From the IMG/VR virus record IMGVR_UViG_3300048586_000279, positions 1 to 24,464 of that record: DNA of 24,464 bases. One strand, 5' to 3'. Source of the DNA: a virus. Below, piece after piece: positions 1 to 7,809 of this stretch. The translations under genes were made by a program, and so were the position numbers. The notes beneath the pieces are model-generated. The model was not told the DNA's origin. It searched no databases and saw only the letters and a list, made by a program, of their open reading frames with translations. The stretch's first letter is position 1; the number at the start of each line of letters is the position of its first letter.

Positions 1-27
1 GACGCCCTCGGATGCGTCCCGGACCAC
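1..27 (-). CDS. Possible start of next head/connector gene (truncated by window edge)
   Basis: Fifteen bases after the stop of the connector-like gene there is a GTG codon on the minus strand at 27, opening a frame that stays open for the nine codons to the edge (V-V-R-D-A-S-E-G-V). In related phages a small head-tail connector gene usually follows at this point. There is no convincing ribosome binding site and too little sequence to identify a product, so this is a weak call. Confidence 0.25.
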
Positions 28-42
28 CAGGGCCCGCGGGTG

Positions 43-486
43 TTACTGGGCGGGGGTGCCGTACAGCTCGACGAGCTCGTCACGCTTGAGCGCGACGACG
101 TCCTCGAGCGCCGCGCCCTTGGCGACGGCGTAGGCGGCCCACTCGTCCTTGGAGCCGTTGCGTGCCGGCTCCTCGAGGACGACGGCGTCACCGTCGCCGT
201 TCCCGTCCTGGCTGCCGTCCGGGTCCCCCTCGGGGTCACCGGCCGGGTCGTCGTCCTCGTCCTCGGGGTCCTGGCCGGGCTCGTGCAGGAGCACGACCTC
301 GTCCTGGCCCGCGAGGATGTCGGCCGGGCCGATGAGCCCCACCTCGAGGTTGTGCGCGATCTCCTCCTCGGTCGCGGAGTCCGGCACCAGCGCACCCTGG
401 TAGAGCAGGGTTCGGTACGGCTTGCCGTCGAGCGGGGAGATGGTGGTGAGGTACGCGCACGCACCCAGGACCACGTAGGAGCTCAT
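43..486 (-). CDS. Head-tail connector-like or head accessory protein
   Basis: The protein has 147 residues. It starts at an ATG with a GAGGAGG ribosome binding site 8-9 bases upstream and lies 10 bases after the major capsid gene. The N-terminal 75 residues look globular. A strongly acidic low-complexity linker (about residues 72-100, rich in D, E, G and P) follows. The last 35 residues (SKDEWAAYAVAKG onward, ending in KRDELVELYG) resemble the short helix-extended-loop-helix or Rho-N-like tails common on actinophage head accessory proteins. The position directly after capsid supports a connector or head-completion role, but I do not recognise a specific family. Confidence 0.7.
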   Translation of the reverse strand: MSSYVVLGACAYLTTISPLDGKPYRTLLYQGALVPDSATEEEIAHNLEVGLIGPADILAGQDEVVLLHEPGQDPEDEDDDPAGDPEGDPDGSQDGNGDGDAVVLEEPARNGSKDEWAAYAVAKGAALEDVVALKRDELVELYGTPAQ

Positions 487-496
487 GGGTGCCTCC

Positions 497-1417
497 TCAG
501 GCGCCGGTGATGCGCCAGGCAGCGCCCGGCTCCTGGATGACCGGGACCGTCTTGCGGCGGCCCTGGATGTCGACGGCGTCGATCTCCGCCTGCTCGATGA
601 CCTTCGTGAACACGGCCATGTCCGAGACGTTGTAGCCCGGCAGGGACGCGCCCTCGTCGGCCATGCCGCCGATCTGCGTCGAGTCGACGACGTACACCGT
701 CGAGGTGACGGGGAGGTTCGGCGTGACGACGATCGTCAGGCCGGCGATCTTCTCGATCTCGCCGGTGTAGATCGGGTTGTCCGAGGTCTCCCGCTTGAGC
801 AGGCCGGACACGATCTGGTTGTTGGTCAGCGCCGCGTAGCGGTCGTCGTCCATCACGATCGTGTCGGGCTTGTAGCCCATGTTCAGCTTGCGGATCTGGG
901 CCTTCGCCTTCTGGATGTCGTAGAACGGCGTCGCGGTCGCGATGGTGCCCCACGCGGTGGTCGCGGCGGTGTTCTGCGTGACGGCCGACTCGAGCGCGGC
1001 CATAGTGACGCCGTCGACCTGCTTGATGATCGAGTTGACCAGCTTGCGGAGCTTGCGGTCGAGCACCGAGGGGACGGTCTCGCGCTCGACCTCCTCCTCC
1101 GTGATGCGGACCTTCTGGCCCCACTTCACGACCGCGGCGAGCGCGGCCGTGCCGGTCGGGGTCTCCGCGAACGGGTACTCGCCGCCGGGGTTGACGGGCT
1201 CCACCGTGCGGTCGGTGACGAACGGCTCCGACTGCTCGTAGAGCACGGCGCCGCCGCTCGAGCGGAACCGGGCGGTGAGGATCTGGTCGGAGACGAACCG
1301 CAGGTCGCGGAAGTCCCTCAGGCGCCGACGGATGTTCGTCGGGTTCTGCAGGAAGCGGCTGATGGTGAGCAGGTCGCCCGAGAGGGTCGGGGCGGCTGCC
1401 GGGTAGGTCATGGGCAT
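497..1417 (-). CDS. Major capsid protein
   Basis: This 306-residue protein is probably the HK97-fold shell subunit. It follows the protease-scaffold and decoration-like genes, the standard place for capsid. The N-terminal third has an extended basic stretch (TNIRRRLRDFRDLRF), followed by a segment resembling the capsid E-loop and spine helix (KWGQKVRITEEEVERE, then a long helix). The C-terminal half contains a typical domain (KPDTIVMDDDRYAALTNN) ending in a beta-rich region. The start is ATG at 1417, with another ATG two codons later (MPM); a GAAGGGAT stretch upstream could serve as ribosome binding site. Assignment is from position, length and general character, without a database search. 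Confidence 0.85.
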   Translation of the reverse strand: MPMTYPAAAPTLSGDLLTISRFLQNPTNIRRRLRDFRDLRFVSDQILTARFRSSGGAVLYEQSEPFVTDRTVEPVNPGGEYPFAETPTGTAALAAVVKWGQKVRITEEEVERETVPSVLDRKLRKLVNSIIKQVDGVTMAALESAVTQNTAATTAWGTIATATPFYDIQKAKAQIRKLNMGYKPDTIVMDDDRYAALTNNQIVSGLLKRETSDNPIYTGEIEKIAGLTIVVTPNLPVTSTVYVVDSTQIGGMADEGASLPGYNVSDMAVFTKVIEQAEIDAVDIQGRRKTVPVIQEPGAAWRITGA

Positions 1418-1435
1418 GGCCTAGATCCCTTCGGG

Positions 1436-1816
1436 TTAGCGGGCGGTCCAGCGGACCTTGTTGCCCGCGGTGGCCGTGGTGAGGGCGGTGCCGATCAGGG
1501 TGCCGGCGGCCGCGAGGGTGCCGAGGACGCCGGTGGCGACACCGCCGGACGCCGCGGACGACAGGGGGTCGCCGGCGGTGGAGCCGGCGGGGCTGACGGA
1601 CTCGTGGACGGGGCCCACGAGCGGCCAGATGGTGACCTTCGCGCCGTTCGCGGCGTCGGTCGCGGCGACGCCGACGACGGCACCGGACGCACCGGCCGAC
1701 GGGCCGACGGTGCCGGCGCCGGTCACGACGACGAGCTGGCCGCCCGTGATCGCGGCGGACGCCTGCAGCGTGAAGGGGTTGTTCCCGTTCGCGAGGACCG
1801 GGCTGTAGTCGGCCAT
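1436..1816 (-). CDS. Capsid decoration-like protein (DUF2190-like)
   Basis: The protein has 126 residues and is rich in A, G, T and V. It begins MADYSPVLANGNNPFTLQAS and consists of short beta-strand-like repeats with GAG, GAV and TAG turns, ending in KVRWTAR. Small beta-rich proteins of this size between scaffold and capsid usually coat the shell (DUF2190 or RecA/D-like decoration family). It starts three bases after the protease-scaffold stop and ends 18 bases before the capsid start. The family name is an inference from composition and position. Confidence 0.65.
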   Translation of the reverse strand: MADYSPVLANGNNPFTLQASAAITGGQLVVVTGAGTVGPSAGASGAVVGVAATDAANGAKVTIWPLVGPVHESVSPAGSTAGDPLSSAASGGVATGVLGTLAAAGTLIGTALTTATAGNKVRWTAR

Positions 1817-1819
1817 GGC

Positions 1820-2239
1820 TCAGGCCTCCGTTCCGTAGATGGCGGCGTACTCGGCGCTGGGCGCGTCGGACTCCTTGAGCGGGGTGGTGCCGGCGCCGAG
1901 GCCGATGACCTGGCCGTAGCCGGACTCGGCGAGCAGCTCGGCGGCCTCGGCCTCGGCGTCGGTGCGCGCGGCCTCGATCGCGGCCGTGAGCGCGGCCTCG
2001 TCGAGGTCGCCGCTGTCGGTCGCGGGGGCCGCGGCGACGAGCGCCTCGGTGACGCGGGTGCGGGTGCGGGCCGAGATGTTGGCCTCGGCGAGCGCGGCGG
2101 TGACGATCGGTCGCGCGGCGTCGCGGCGACGGTGGGCAGCGAGCTCGGCTCGTGCCGCGTCGCGCTCGGCCGTCACGGTGGGCAGCTGCTCGGCGGCCTC
2201 GCGGAGCGTCTGCACCTCCGCCTCGGTGAGCTCGGGCAT
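1820..2239 (-). CDS. Probable separate scaffolding protein from an internal start
   Basis: Inside the protease gene and in the same frame, an ATG at 2239 is preceded by a near-perfect AGGAGG site five bases upstream. The product would be 139 residues, starting MPELTEAEVQTL, and consist only of the helical, charged scaffold domain. In phage lambda the scaffold Nu3 is made in exactly this way from within the C protease gene. The strength of the site and its position at the domain boundary are seen in the sequence; that the start is used is an inference. Confidence 0.6.
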   Translation of the reverse strand: MPELTEAEVQTLREAAEQLPTVTAERDAARAELAAHRRRDAARPIVTAALAEANISARTRTRVTEALVAAAPATDSGDLDEAALTAAIEAARTDAEAEAAELLAESGYGQVIGLGAGTTPLKESDAPSAEYAAIYGTEA

Positions 2240-3091
2240 GGCGTCCTCCTGGGACTCCTGGGTGGGCACGGGCAGCGGGTCGCTGGCCGGCTGGCCCGCC
2301 TCGGTGGCGGGGGTCTCGGTGGCGACGGCCTCGAGGGCGGCGTCGGCGATGGGGGTGGCGGTGTCGGCCTCGGCGACGGGCACGAACACGGTCTGCTGGT
2401 GCACGGGGGTGCGGTCACCGGTGAGGGTGACGACGCCGTCGGTGACCGTGTAGGCCTGCTGGAACAGGTCGGTGGAGTCGGGGGTCTCGATGGAGAAGAC
2501 GGCCCACTCGTCGGTGTAGTCGCGGACCCACGTGTAGGTGTCCTGGCCGCCGTAGGTGTCTCGGACGGCGTCGGACACGGCCTGGGAGAGGTCGTTCGCG
2601 GTCATGCCATGGCCCTCGACGATGACGGCGGACTCGACGAGCTGGAACGAGCCGCCGCGGCCGGCCTTGGTGACGAAGTCGACGGACGCGACCGGGCCGA
2701 TCGACTGGACGACGCCGTTCTCGATGACGCCGTCGGCGCGGATGCTGACGCCGATGTCGTCCTGCATCTCGGCGAGCATCGACCGGAACCGGGGGTAGAT
2801 CTTCGCGGGCGCCTTCAGCGCGCTGCCGTCCCACGTGGCGGCCTCGGTGAGGACACCGGCGAGGCGGTCCAGGGACCGTTCGGGGCGCTCCCCGGGGGTG
2901 GGGTGGTCGAGGTACATGTGGGTGCCGGCGGGGAAGACGGCGTCGTTCGCTGCGGCCTCGAGGACCGCGGCGGGGTACTCCCCGGACGAGCCGCGGCCCG
3001 GGGTGATGAGGGTGACCAGGGCGGTGCCCGCGGTGGTGGTCTCGGTGAGGGTGACGGTCCCGGCCTCGGCCAGGCTCTGGCGGTCCGGCAC
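1820..3091 (-). CDS. Prohead protease fused to scaffolding domain
   Basis: The protein has 423 residues. The start is GTG at 3091 with a strong TAGGAGG site. Residues 1-175 look like a capsid maturation protease: a beta-rich core with HMYLDHPTPGERPERS (a candidate catalytic His region), DIGVSIRADG, and SVDFVTKAGRGG, which matches the conserved segment of phage prohead proteases and may carry the Ser. A central region (175-285) is variable and rich in A, T and P. The last about 139 residues are a charged, alanine-rich helical scaffold (LTEAEVQTLREAAEQL onward). The protease would cleave scaffold and capsid N-termini in the prohead. The order protease, decoration, capsid is standard. Catalytic residues are inferred from family pattern only. 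Confidence 0.8.
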   Translation of the reverse strand: MPDRQSLAEAGTVTLTETTTAGTALVTLITPGRGSSGEYPAAVLEAAANDAVFPAGTHMYLDHPTPGERPERSLDRLAGVLTEAATWDGSALKAPAKIYPRFRSMLAEMQDDIGVSIRADGVIENGVVQSIGPVASVDFVTKAGRGGSFQLVESAVIVEGHGMTANDLSQAVSDAVRDTYGGQDTYTWVRDYTDEWAVFSIETPDSTDLFQQAYTVTDGVVTLTGDRTPVHQQTVFVPVAEADTATPIADAALEAVATETPATEAGQPASDPLPVPTQESQEDAMPELTEAEVQTLREAAEQLPTVTAERDAARAELAAHRRRDAARPIVTAALAEANISARTRTRVTEALVAAAPATDSGDLDEAALTAAIEAARTDAEAEAAELLAESGYGQVIGLGAGTTPLKESDAPSAEYAAIYGTEA

Positions 3092-3101
3092 GGCGGCCTC
3101 C

Positions 3102-3107
3102 TACGGT
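3102..3107 (+). promoter_or_regulatory. Candidate leaderless -10 box (TACGGT) for the small + strand gene
   Basis: TACGGT fits the actinobacterial TANNNT -10 consensus and ends six bases before the ATG at 3114, so transcription would begin at or next to the start codon. No clear -35 box is seen. The same bases, read on the other strand, overlap the ribosome binding site of the protease-scaffold gene. Confidence 0.5.
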
Positions 3108-3113
3108 GGGCGG

Positions 3114-3260
3114 ATGGACGAGCGGGCATGCGACGAGCACGAGTGGCGGCTCGTCGAGGTGGTCCTGCAGATGCCGGGGTCGCTGTCGACCTACACGTGC
3201 ACCCGCTGCGAGGCGGTGCTGCCCGTCCCTTCAGGGCAGATGAAGCCGGGGACGGTCTAG
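3114..3260 (+). CDS. Small zinc-ribbon protein transcribed against the late operon
   Basis: This 48-residue protein starts MDERACDEHEWRLVEVVLQM and ends with CTRCEAVLPVPSGQ. A CxxC pair, a Cys near residue 6 and a His-Glu-Trp segment suggest a single zinc ribbon. Third codon positions are almost all G or C, as in its neighbours, which supports real coding. It sits divergently 22 bases from the protease-scaffold start and converges on the HNH gene, the two stop codons sharing a CTAG at 3257-3260. It is the only + strand gene among the head genes and has its own promoter-like box, so it may be expressed when the late operon is silent. Function unknown. Confidence 0.75.
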   Translation: MDERACDEHEWRLVEVVLQMPGSLSTYTCTRCEAVLPVPSGQMKPGTV

Positions 3261-3685
3261 GAAGCGCGGCGCCGCGGAGTGCGGCGTCGGTCTGCTGCTC
3301 GCCGGCACTCGCGGCACTGGCGCCCGTTGCGCGGGTCCAGGTAGGTGTTCTCCGGGGTGAACTCGTGGCCCTGCGGACAGGTGGTGTTCCGGAGCTTCAT
3401 CGCGGTCGGAGACGTCGAGCGGGCGTTGTTGACCTGCGGCGGCACGGCCTCGAGGTGACGCCACTGCACGCAGTCGCGGACGCGGCACAGGTGGTCGACC
3501 TCATACCCGTCCGGGATGGGCCCGATGAACAGCTCGTGGGCGACGCGGTGCGCGTAGGTGATCTTCTCGCCGTCCCAGAACTTGCCGTAGCCGTCCCGGT
3601 CGATGTACCCCTGCCAGCGCAGGCAGCCGTTCTCGTCCTCGCGGACCTTGGCCGCGAAGCGGGCGGGAGCGGTGGCGTTGGGCAT
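3257..3685 (-). CDS. HNH endonuclease-like protein with C-terminal zinc motif
   Basis: The protein has 142 residues. A region typical of the HNH_3 family runs from about residue 45 to 90: HRVAHELFIGPIPDGYEVDHLC, a second Cys pair, RHLEAV, then a conserved NNAR. First His is 65 and last His is 77. The Asn that normally precedes the HLE segment (CVNPxHLE) is Gln74 here, so activity is uncertain. A second zinc-binding segment follows (CPQGHEF at 103-109, CREC at 124-127). It lies between the MuF-like and protease genes, where free-standing HNH genes often insert; it could be a homing endonuclease or a packaging helper. The ATG at 3685 lies 13 bases after the MuF stop. Confidence 0.85.
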   Translation of the reverse strand: MPNATAPARFAAKVREDENGCLRWQGYIDRDGYGKFWDGEKITYAHRVAHELFIGPIPDGYEVDHLCRVRDCVQWRHLEAVPPQVNNARSTSPTAMKLRNTTCPQGHEFTPENTYLDPRNGRQCRECRRAADRRRTPRRRAS

Positions 3686-3698
3686 CGTCAGGATCGTC

Positions 3699-4745
3699 TC
3701 AGCCGGCTCTGACAAGGGACCGGACCGCAGTGGCCTGGTAGGAGGGCCGCCAGCCTGGGTTGGTGTGCTTCGTCGCGAGCTGCTCCCACGAGGCCGCACC
3801 GGACCGCAGCGCGGCCAGCCGTGACGGCCCCATGATGCGGTTCTGCACCGCGGTGGGCTGGTCGTTGAACCACGCCTGCGCGTCGGGGAAGACGTCGGCG
3901 GGCTCGTCGAGGTCGATGCCGAGGTCCCGCCACGACTTCGTGATCGGGACCGCAGCGCACCGGCAGTTCGGGTGCCCGGACGGGCCGGGCTCGCCGGCCT
4001 TGTGCACGGTCCCGTTCATGGCCAGGCAGGCGGGGCAGGTCCGCGACGACAACTCGCAGAGCCACTTCCACCCGGACAGCACGTCCGCGTTCGCTTCGCG
4101 CTGCGCCTGCGCGCCGGCACGGTGAGCGTCGAGGATCTCGGTGCGGGAGATCGTGAGGGCGCGGGTGAGGCCACCGTTGAACGCGCCCTGCGTGCGGCGC
4201 AGCATCTCCGCCGCGGTCGTGCGGGGGTTCTCCCCGACGACGACGCCGCGGATCAGCGCCGACCGCATCGCATCGGTCGCGGCCGCGGCCAGGGGGCGGG
4301 TCAGGGACGTGATCTGCTCGGTGACGCGCTGCACGATCGCGTCGATCGCGTCCTGCGGCAGCCGGTCGAACGCGATCCCGACGGTGACGGACGGGGGGAG
4401 CTGCGAGTCGACGATGCCAGCCTGTGCTCCAGCGCCGGCGTCGATCGCGTCGAGGGCGTCGATGATGATCGAGACGCGGGCCGTCTCGGCGAGCTGCTCG
4501 AGGCGGGCCTGCGCGAGGTCGAGGGCGCGTCGGGCGACGGTGGATCGGCGGATCTGCGCCCTGCTTGGCCAGTGCCCGGGGCGGATGGTGAGGAGGTCCG
4601 CGATCGCGGCGTCGAACTCGATCGACAGGTCGTCCCAGGCGCGGACCCACGCCTCGACGAGGCGCCGCGCGCTGGCGTCGGTGATGCGGCGGGCGTCGCG
4701 GCGCATCTCGTCGACGAGGCGCTGCGTCTCGCGGGTGTACGCCAC
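3699..4745 (-). CDS. MuF-like minor head protein (phage Mu gpF / SPP1 gp7 family)
   Basis: The protein has 348 residues and starts at GTG 4745, two bases after the portal stop. The N-terminal half is helical. The conserved MuF core is at about residues 193-266: LTRALTISRTEILDAHRAG, then CELSSRTCPACLAMNGT with a CxxC pair, and GHPNCRCAAVPI. This Cys/His pattern is the zinc-like signature of the family. MuF proteins bind the portal and a few copies enter the capsid. The location directly after portal fits. No toxin domain is fused to its C-terminus; the last 80 residues are a short tail. Confidence 0.9.
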   Translation of the reverse strand: MAYTRETQRLVDEMRRDARRITDASARRLVEAWVRAWDDLSIEFDAAIADLLTIRPGHWPSRAQIRRSTVARRALDLAQARLEQLAETARVSIIIDALDAIDAGAGAQAGIVDSQLPPSVTVGIAFDRLPQDAIDAIVQRVTEQITSLTRPLAAAATDAMRSALIRGVVVGENPRTTAAEMLRRTQGAFNGGLTRALTISRTEILDAHRAGAQAQREANADVLSGWKWLCELSSRTCPACLAMNGTVHKAGEPGPSGHPNCRCAAVPITKSWRDLGIDLDEPADVFPDAQAWFNDQPTAVQNRIMGPSRLAALRSGAASWEQLATKHTNPGWRPSYQATAVRSLVRAG

Positions 4746-4747
4746 GG

Positions 4748-6277
4748 TCAGGCCCGGGACAGAACGGCGGCGGGGTCCTGGCCGGCGTTGAACGCGTCGA
4801 CGGCGGCCTGCCCTGCGGAGGCCTGCGGGTCGATGAACTGGCCGTTCTCGTCGGTGACCTGCTCGAGGATCTCGTCGACGTCGTCGACGCGCAGGGCCTG
4901 CAGGAGCAGCCGCAGCACGACGAGGCGGGGGATGGTGTCGGTGGAGTCGGCCTGCACGATCGCGGCGACCATCGCGGCGGGGTCGATCTCGTCCAGCGGC
5001 GGCCAGGTCACCTCGAGGGTGCGGCTGGTGTCGCCGTCGAGGGTGTAGACCTCGCGGCCGGTGTAGGGGTCGCGGATGATCGTGCCCTTGAGCGGGCCCT
5101 GCGGTGCCTTGACCGCCTGGTCGATGACGTACCCGACGATCGCAGTGAACGTCTCCGTCCACGCGGCGCGGCGCAGCGCGGCCATGTCCTCGGTGGGGCG
5201 ATCGAGGGTCTCGGCGGTGGCGCGGGCGCCGGTGGTGCCGGGGTCGCCGAGGAGCATCGTGACGGGGACGTCGAGGGCTGCGGCGACCATCGCCGCGAGG
5301 GGCCGACCGGACTCGGAGTCGATGGTGGCGCCGGTCTTCGGGATGGCCTCGAGGGTGACGTCTCCGCTGCCGGTCGCGGTCGCACCGACGGTGCCGGCAG
5401 CGCCGGCGGTCGCGATCTTCGCCGCGATGCCGGTGGTCTTCGACGCCTTTGAGGTGGCACGCCACGCGAACATCGACAGGGCCTTCACGAGCTTGGCCCA
5501 GTCCTCGAGGAACACCGAGTAGGCGCGGGCCCAGTCGATCGCGGCGAACGCGTCACCGAGGCCGAACTGCCATCCGTCGAGCCGGTTCACGGCCATGTGG
5601 TGCACGGGGGCGTCCCACTGCACGTCGATGGGCTCACGGTTCTCGATCGATAGCTTCTTCGCCCGCACGGCGGGCCGGTAGCCGACGGCGGGGTAGAACG
5701 CCTGACGGGTCTCGTACTTCGTGCGGCCGGCGTCGATGGTGCGCACGGTCCACTCCCGCAGGTACAGCCACGGCTCGGAGGAGTCCTCGGGGTTGGTGAT
5801 GATCTCGACGACCTGGTCCCACGGCAGCCGCCGGACCTGCACGGCACCGGTGGCGGGGTTGGTGAACAGCGCGAAGAACACCTGACCGTCGGTGCCGAGG
5901 GACCGTTCGTTGACGTCGTGCTCGAGCAGCGCGTTGCCGGGGGTGTCGAGGAAGGCCTGCACGATGGTGTTGACGTCCTGCTCGCCGTCGCGGCTGCCGG
6001 TGGCGCGGGCGGCGATCTGCACGCCGCCTCCCCACACGTAGGACGCGCGCAGGTTCAGGCCGCGGCGGATCAGCGGGTTCGCGACGGCGTGCGCGCGGCA
6101 CACGGCGGTCACCTCGGTGAGGTTCTCCCGCGCGAAGACGCCGTCGTTGTCGGACAGGGTGCGCAGCCAGTCGGTGGTGGTGACCTGCGCGGCCTCCTCG
6201 AGCAGCGCGGCCATGCCGCGGATCTCCTCGACGAGCTCGGCGTTGTCCTCGAGGGCAGCGGCCAGAGCGTCGGTCAT
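4748..6277 (-). CDS. Portal protein
   Basis: The protein has 509 residues. The start is ATG at 6277 with an AGGGAGGG site. It forms the dodecameric ring through which DNA is packaged. Support comes from length, position between large terminase and MuF, and segments usual in this family: NPLIRRGLNLRASYVWGGG near residue 70, an extended region with FFALFTNPATGAVQVRRLPW, the long crown helix segment, and LDVPVTMLLGDPGTTGARATAE near residue 340, a well-conserved portal motif in siphoviruses. The C-terminus ends in a helical QAAVDAFNAGQDPAAVL stretch. The gene lies 13 bases after the terminase stop. Confidence 0.92.
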   Translation of the reverse strand: MTDALAAALEDNAELVEEIRGMAALLEEAAQVTTTDWLRTLSDNDGVFARENLTEVTAVCRAHAVANPLIRRGLNLRASYVWGGGVQIAARATGSRDGEQDVNTIVQAFLDTPGNALLEHDVNERSLGTDGQVFFALFTNPATGAVQVRRLPWDQVVEIITNPEDSSEPWLYLREWTVRTIDAGRTKYETRQAFYPAVGYRPAVRAKKLSIENREPIDVQWDAPVHHMAVNRLDGWQFGLGDAFAAIDWARAYSVFLEDWAKLVKALSMFAWRATSKASKTTGIAAKIATAGAAGTVGATATGSGDVTLEAIPKTGATIDSESGRPLAAMVAAALDVPVTMLLGDPGTTGARATAETLDRPTEDMAALRRAAWTETFTAIVGYVIDQAVKAPQGPLKGTIIRDPYTGREVYTLDGDTSRTLEVTWPPLDEIDPAAMVAAIVQADSTDTIPRLVVLRLLLQALRVDDVDEILEQVTDENGQFIDPQASAGQAAVDAFNAGQDPAAVLSRA

Positions 6278-6290
6278 CTGGCGGCCCTCC

Positions 6291-7784
6291 CTAGTAGTCG
6301 GTGATGCGGTAGTCCGCGACGTCGTCATCGACGTCGTCCTGGGTGACGACCGGGGTGCCGGTCAGCATCGGGGTGAGCAGGAGCCGGGTCAGAGCCTGGC
6401 TGGTGGCGTCGACCTGGTCGTCGTGGGCGCCGTTCGGGAACGCTGCGGCCTCCTCCACGAGGTCGCCGACCCACGGCGCGAGGTTCGGGTGAGGGAGGTG
6501 CACGTTGCCGGCCTCGATGAACGGCGCGACGGCCTGCGCACGGGACTCCTTCGACCCGTGGGGCTCCTCGGCGACGAGGCCGGGGACGCGGCGCTGCAGC
6601 GCGGCGATGACGGCGGGCCCGTTGGCCTTGTCCTCGACGAGCTTGAGCGCGGCCTGGGGCCAGCGCGCCGTCATCGCGACGACGGCCCGCGCGGTGTCCG
6701 GGAACGCGAGCCGGGCGTGGACCTGGTCGAGGAGGTACGCGTGGACCCCGTCGGTGAACCACACCTGGCCGACGACGAAGTCGGACTTGCTGGTCGCCTT
6801 GAACGCCATGTCCCAGGACTGGATGAGGATGCCGCCGCCGTCGGCGCGGGGCACGAACCGAGACCCATCCGGGCGCTCCACCCAGATGGGATTGTCGTAG
6901 TACGTCCACCAGGAGCGCTGCCAGACGCCGCCCTCGGCGGGGGAGGGGCGGCCCTGGTAGAGCGCGTTCCAGGTGCGCGACCCGGAACGGACCTTGATGG
7001 CTTCCCACTGGGCGACGCTGCGGCCACGGGCGGAGCGCATGTACTCGCCCGGTGCGCGACCCAGCGGGTCAGTCTCGCCACGGGCCGGGTCGTGGTCGGC
7101 CTGCGCGGGGATGTTGACGACGGTCCACAGGTCGCCGTCTTCGGCGTCGAGGAGCCGGCCGGTGAGGTCGTCCTCGTGCCAGCGGGTCTGGATGACGACG
7201 ACGGTCGCGCCGGGTGCGAGGCGGGGGCCGCCGACGTCGGTCCACCAGTCCCAGGCGCGCTGCCGGTACCGGAGGGAGTCGGCCTCGACACGGTCCTTGA
7301 ACGGGTCATCGACGATGAGGAGGTCGACGGGGCGGCCGGTGAGTGCACCGCCGATGCCGGCGGAGTAGACGCCGCCGTCGTGGCCGGCGAGCTGCCACTC
7401 GTGCTGGGCGGCGAGGTCGTCGCGGACACGGAGCCCCAGGCCGGGGTTCATCGTGATGTCGTCGCGGATGACGCGGCCCCAGCGTCGGGCGACGCCGAGC
7501 TCGTAGGACACGACCGCGATGCGCAGGTCGGGGTACTGCTCGAGCGCCCACAGCGGGAACCAGCGTGACGCCCGCTGGGACTTGCCCTCCTGCGGCGGCA
7601 TCGAGATGACGAGGCGGCCGTCGTCGGCGTCGAGCGCGTCGACGAGGGCCCGGTCGATGAGCTCGAGCGCCGGCGTCTGCTTCACCCGCGGGTCGAGGGC
7701 CTGCGCGAGCGCACCCGGGGTGGGGTACGTGCGCGTGGGTGCTTCGAAGGCGCGGGCGGCGAACTCCCAGGCGGTGGCGTTCAC
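6291..7784 (-). CDS. Terminase large subunit (packaging ATPase/nuclease)
   Basis: The protein has 497 residues from GTG 7784; no start closer to the previous gene is better, and the upstream GGTGGTGGA is a modest ribosome site. The ATPase half has a Walker A variant PPQEGKS (63-69), Walker B LLIVDD (155-160) and the TRWHEDDL segment (200-207). The nuclease half has SWDMAFKATSKSDF with Asp325, VEDKANG with Glu384, and HDDQVDA (455-460), the acidic residues of the RNase H-like fold. It cuts concatemeric DNA and drives it into the prohead through the portal encoded next. The small subunit is encoded apart, in the early-type operon at 9794-10411. Confidence 0.96.
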   Translation of the reverse strand: MNATAWEFAARAFEAPTRTYPTPGALAQALDPRVKQTPALELIDRALVDALDADDGRLVISMPPQEGKSQRASRWFPLWALEQYPDLRIAVVSYELGVARRWGRVIRDDITMNPGLGLRVRDDLAAQHEWQLAGHDGGVYSAGIGGALTGRPVDLLIVDDPFKDRVEADSLRYRQRAWDWWTDVGGPRLAPGATVVVIQTRWHEDDLTGRLLDAEDGDLWTVVNIPAQADHDPARGETDPLGRAPGEYMRSARGRSVAQWEAIKVRSGSRTWNALYQGRPSPAEGGVWQRSWWTYYDNPIWVERPDGSRFVPRADGGGILIQSWDMAFKATSKSDFVVGQVWFTDGVHAYLLDQVHARLAFPDTARAVVAMTARWPQAALKLVEDKANGPAVIAALQRRVPGLVAEEPHGSKESRAQAVAPFIEAGNVHLPHPNLAPWVGDLVEEAAAFPNGAHDDQVDATSQALTRLLLTPMLTGTPVVTQDDVDDDVADYRITDY

Positions 7785-7809
7785 GGGTCCACCACCGCCC
7801 GAGACTCGC

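Noticed and set aside
3265-3276. A 12-base perfect palindrome CGCGGCGCCGCG as a bidirectional terminator between the convergent genes
   Set aside because: It has no loop, lies in HNH codons for an Arg-rich tail and has no T-run. GC-rich Arg codons make such palindromes by chance.
485-3712. A 1075-codon open frame on the + strand across the capsid, decoration, protease and HNH genes
   Set aside because: It is antisense to well-supported head genes, and its product is a monotonous R/G/D/V/L-rich sequence without domains. Long antisense frames are expected in GC-rich coding DNA with strong third-position bias.
6117-7568. A 483-codon + strand frame opposite portal and terminase
   Set aside because: Same reason: low-complexity product, no ribosome site, and full overlap with the large terminase on the other strand.
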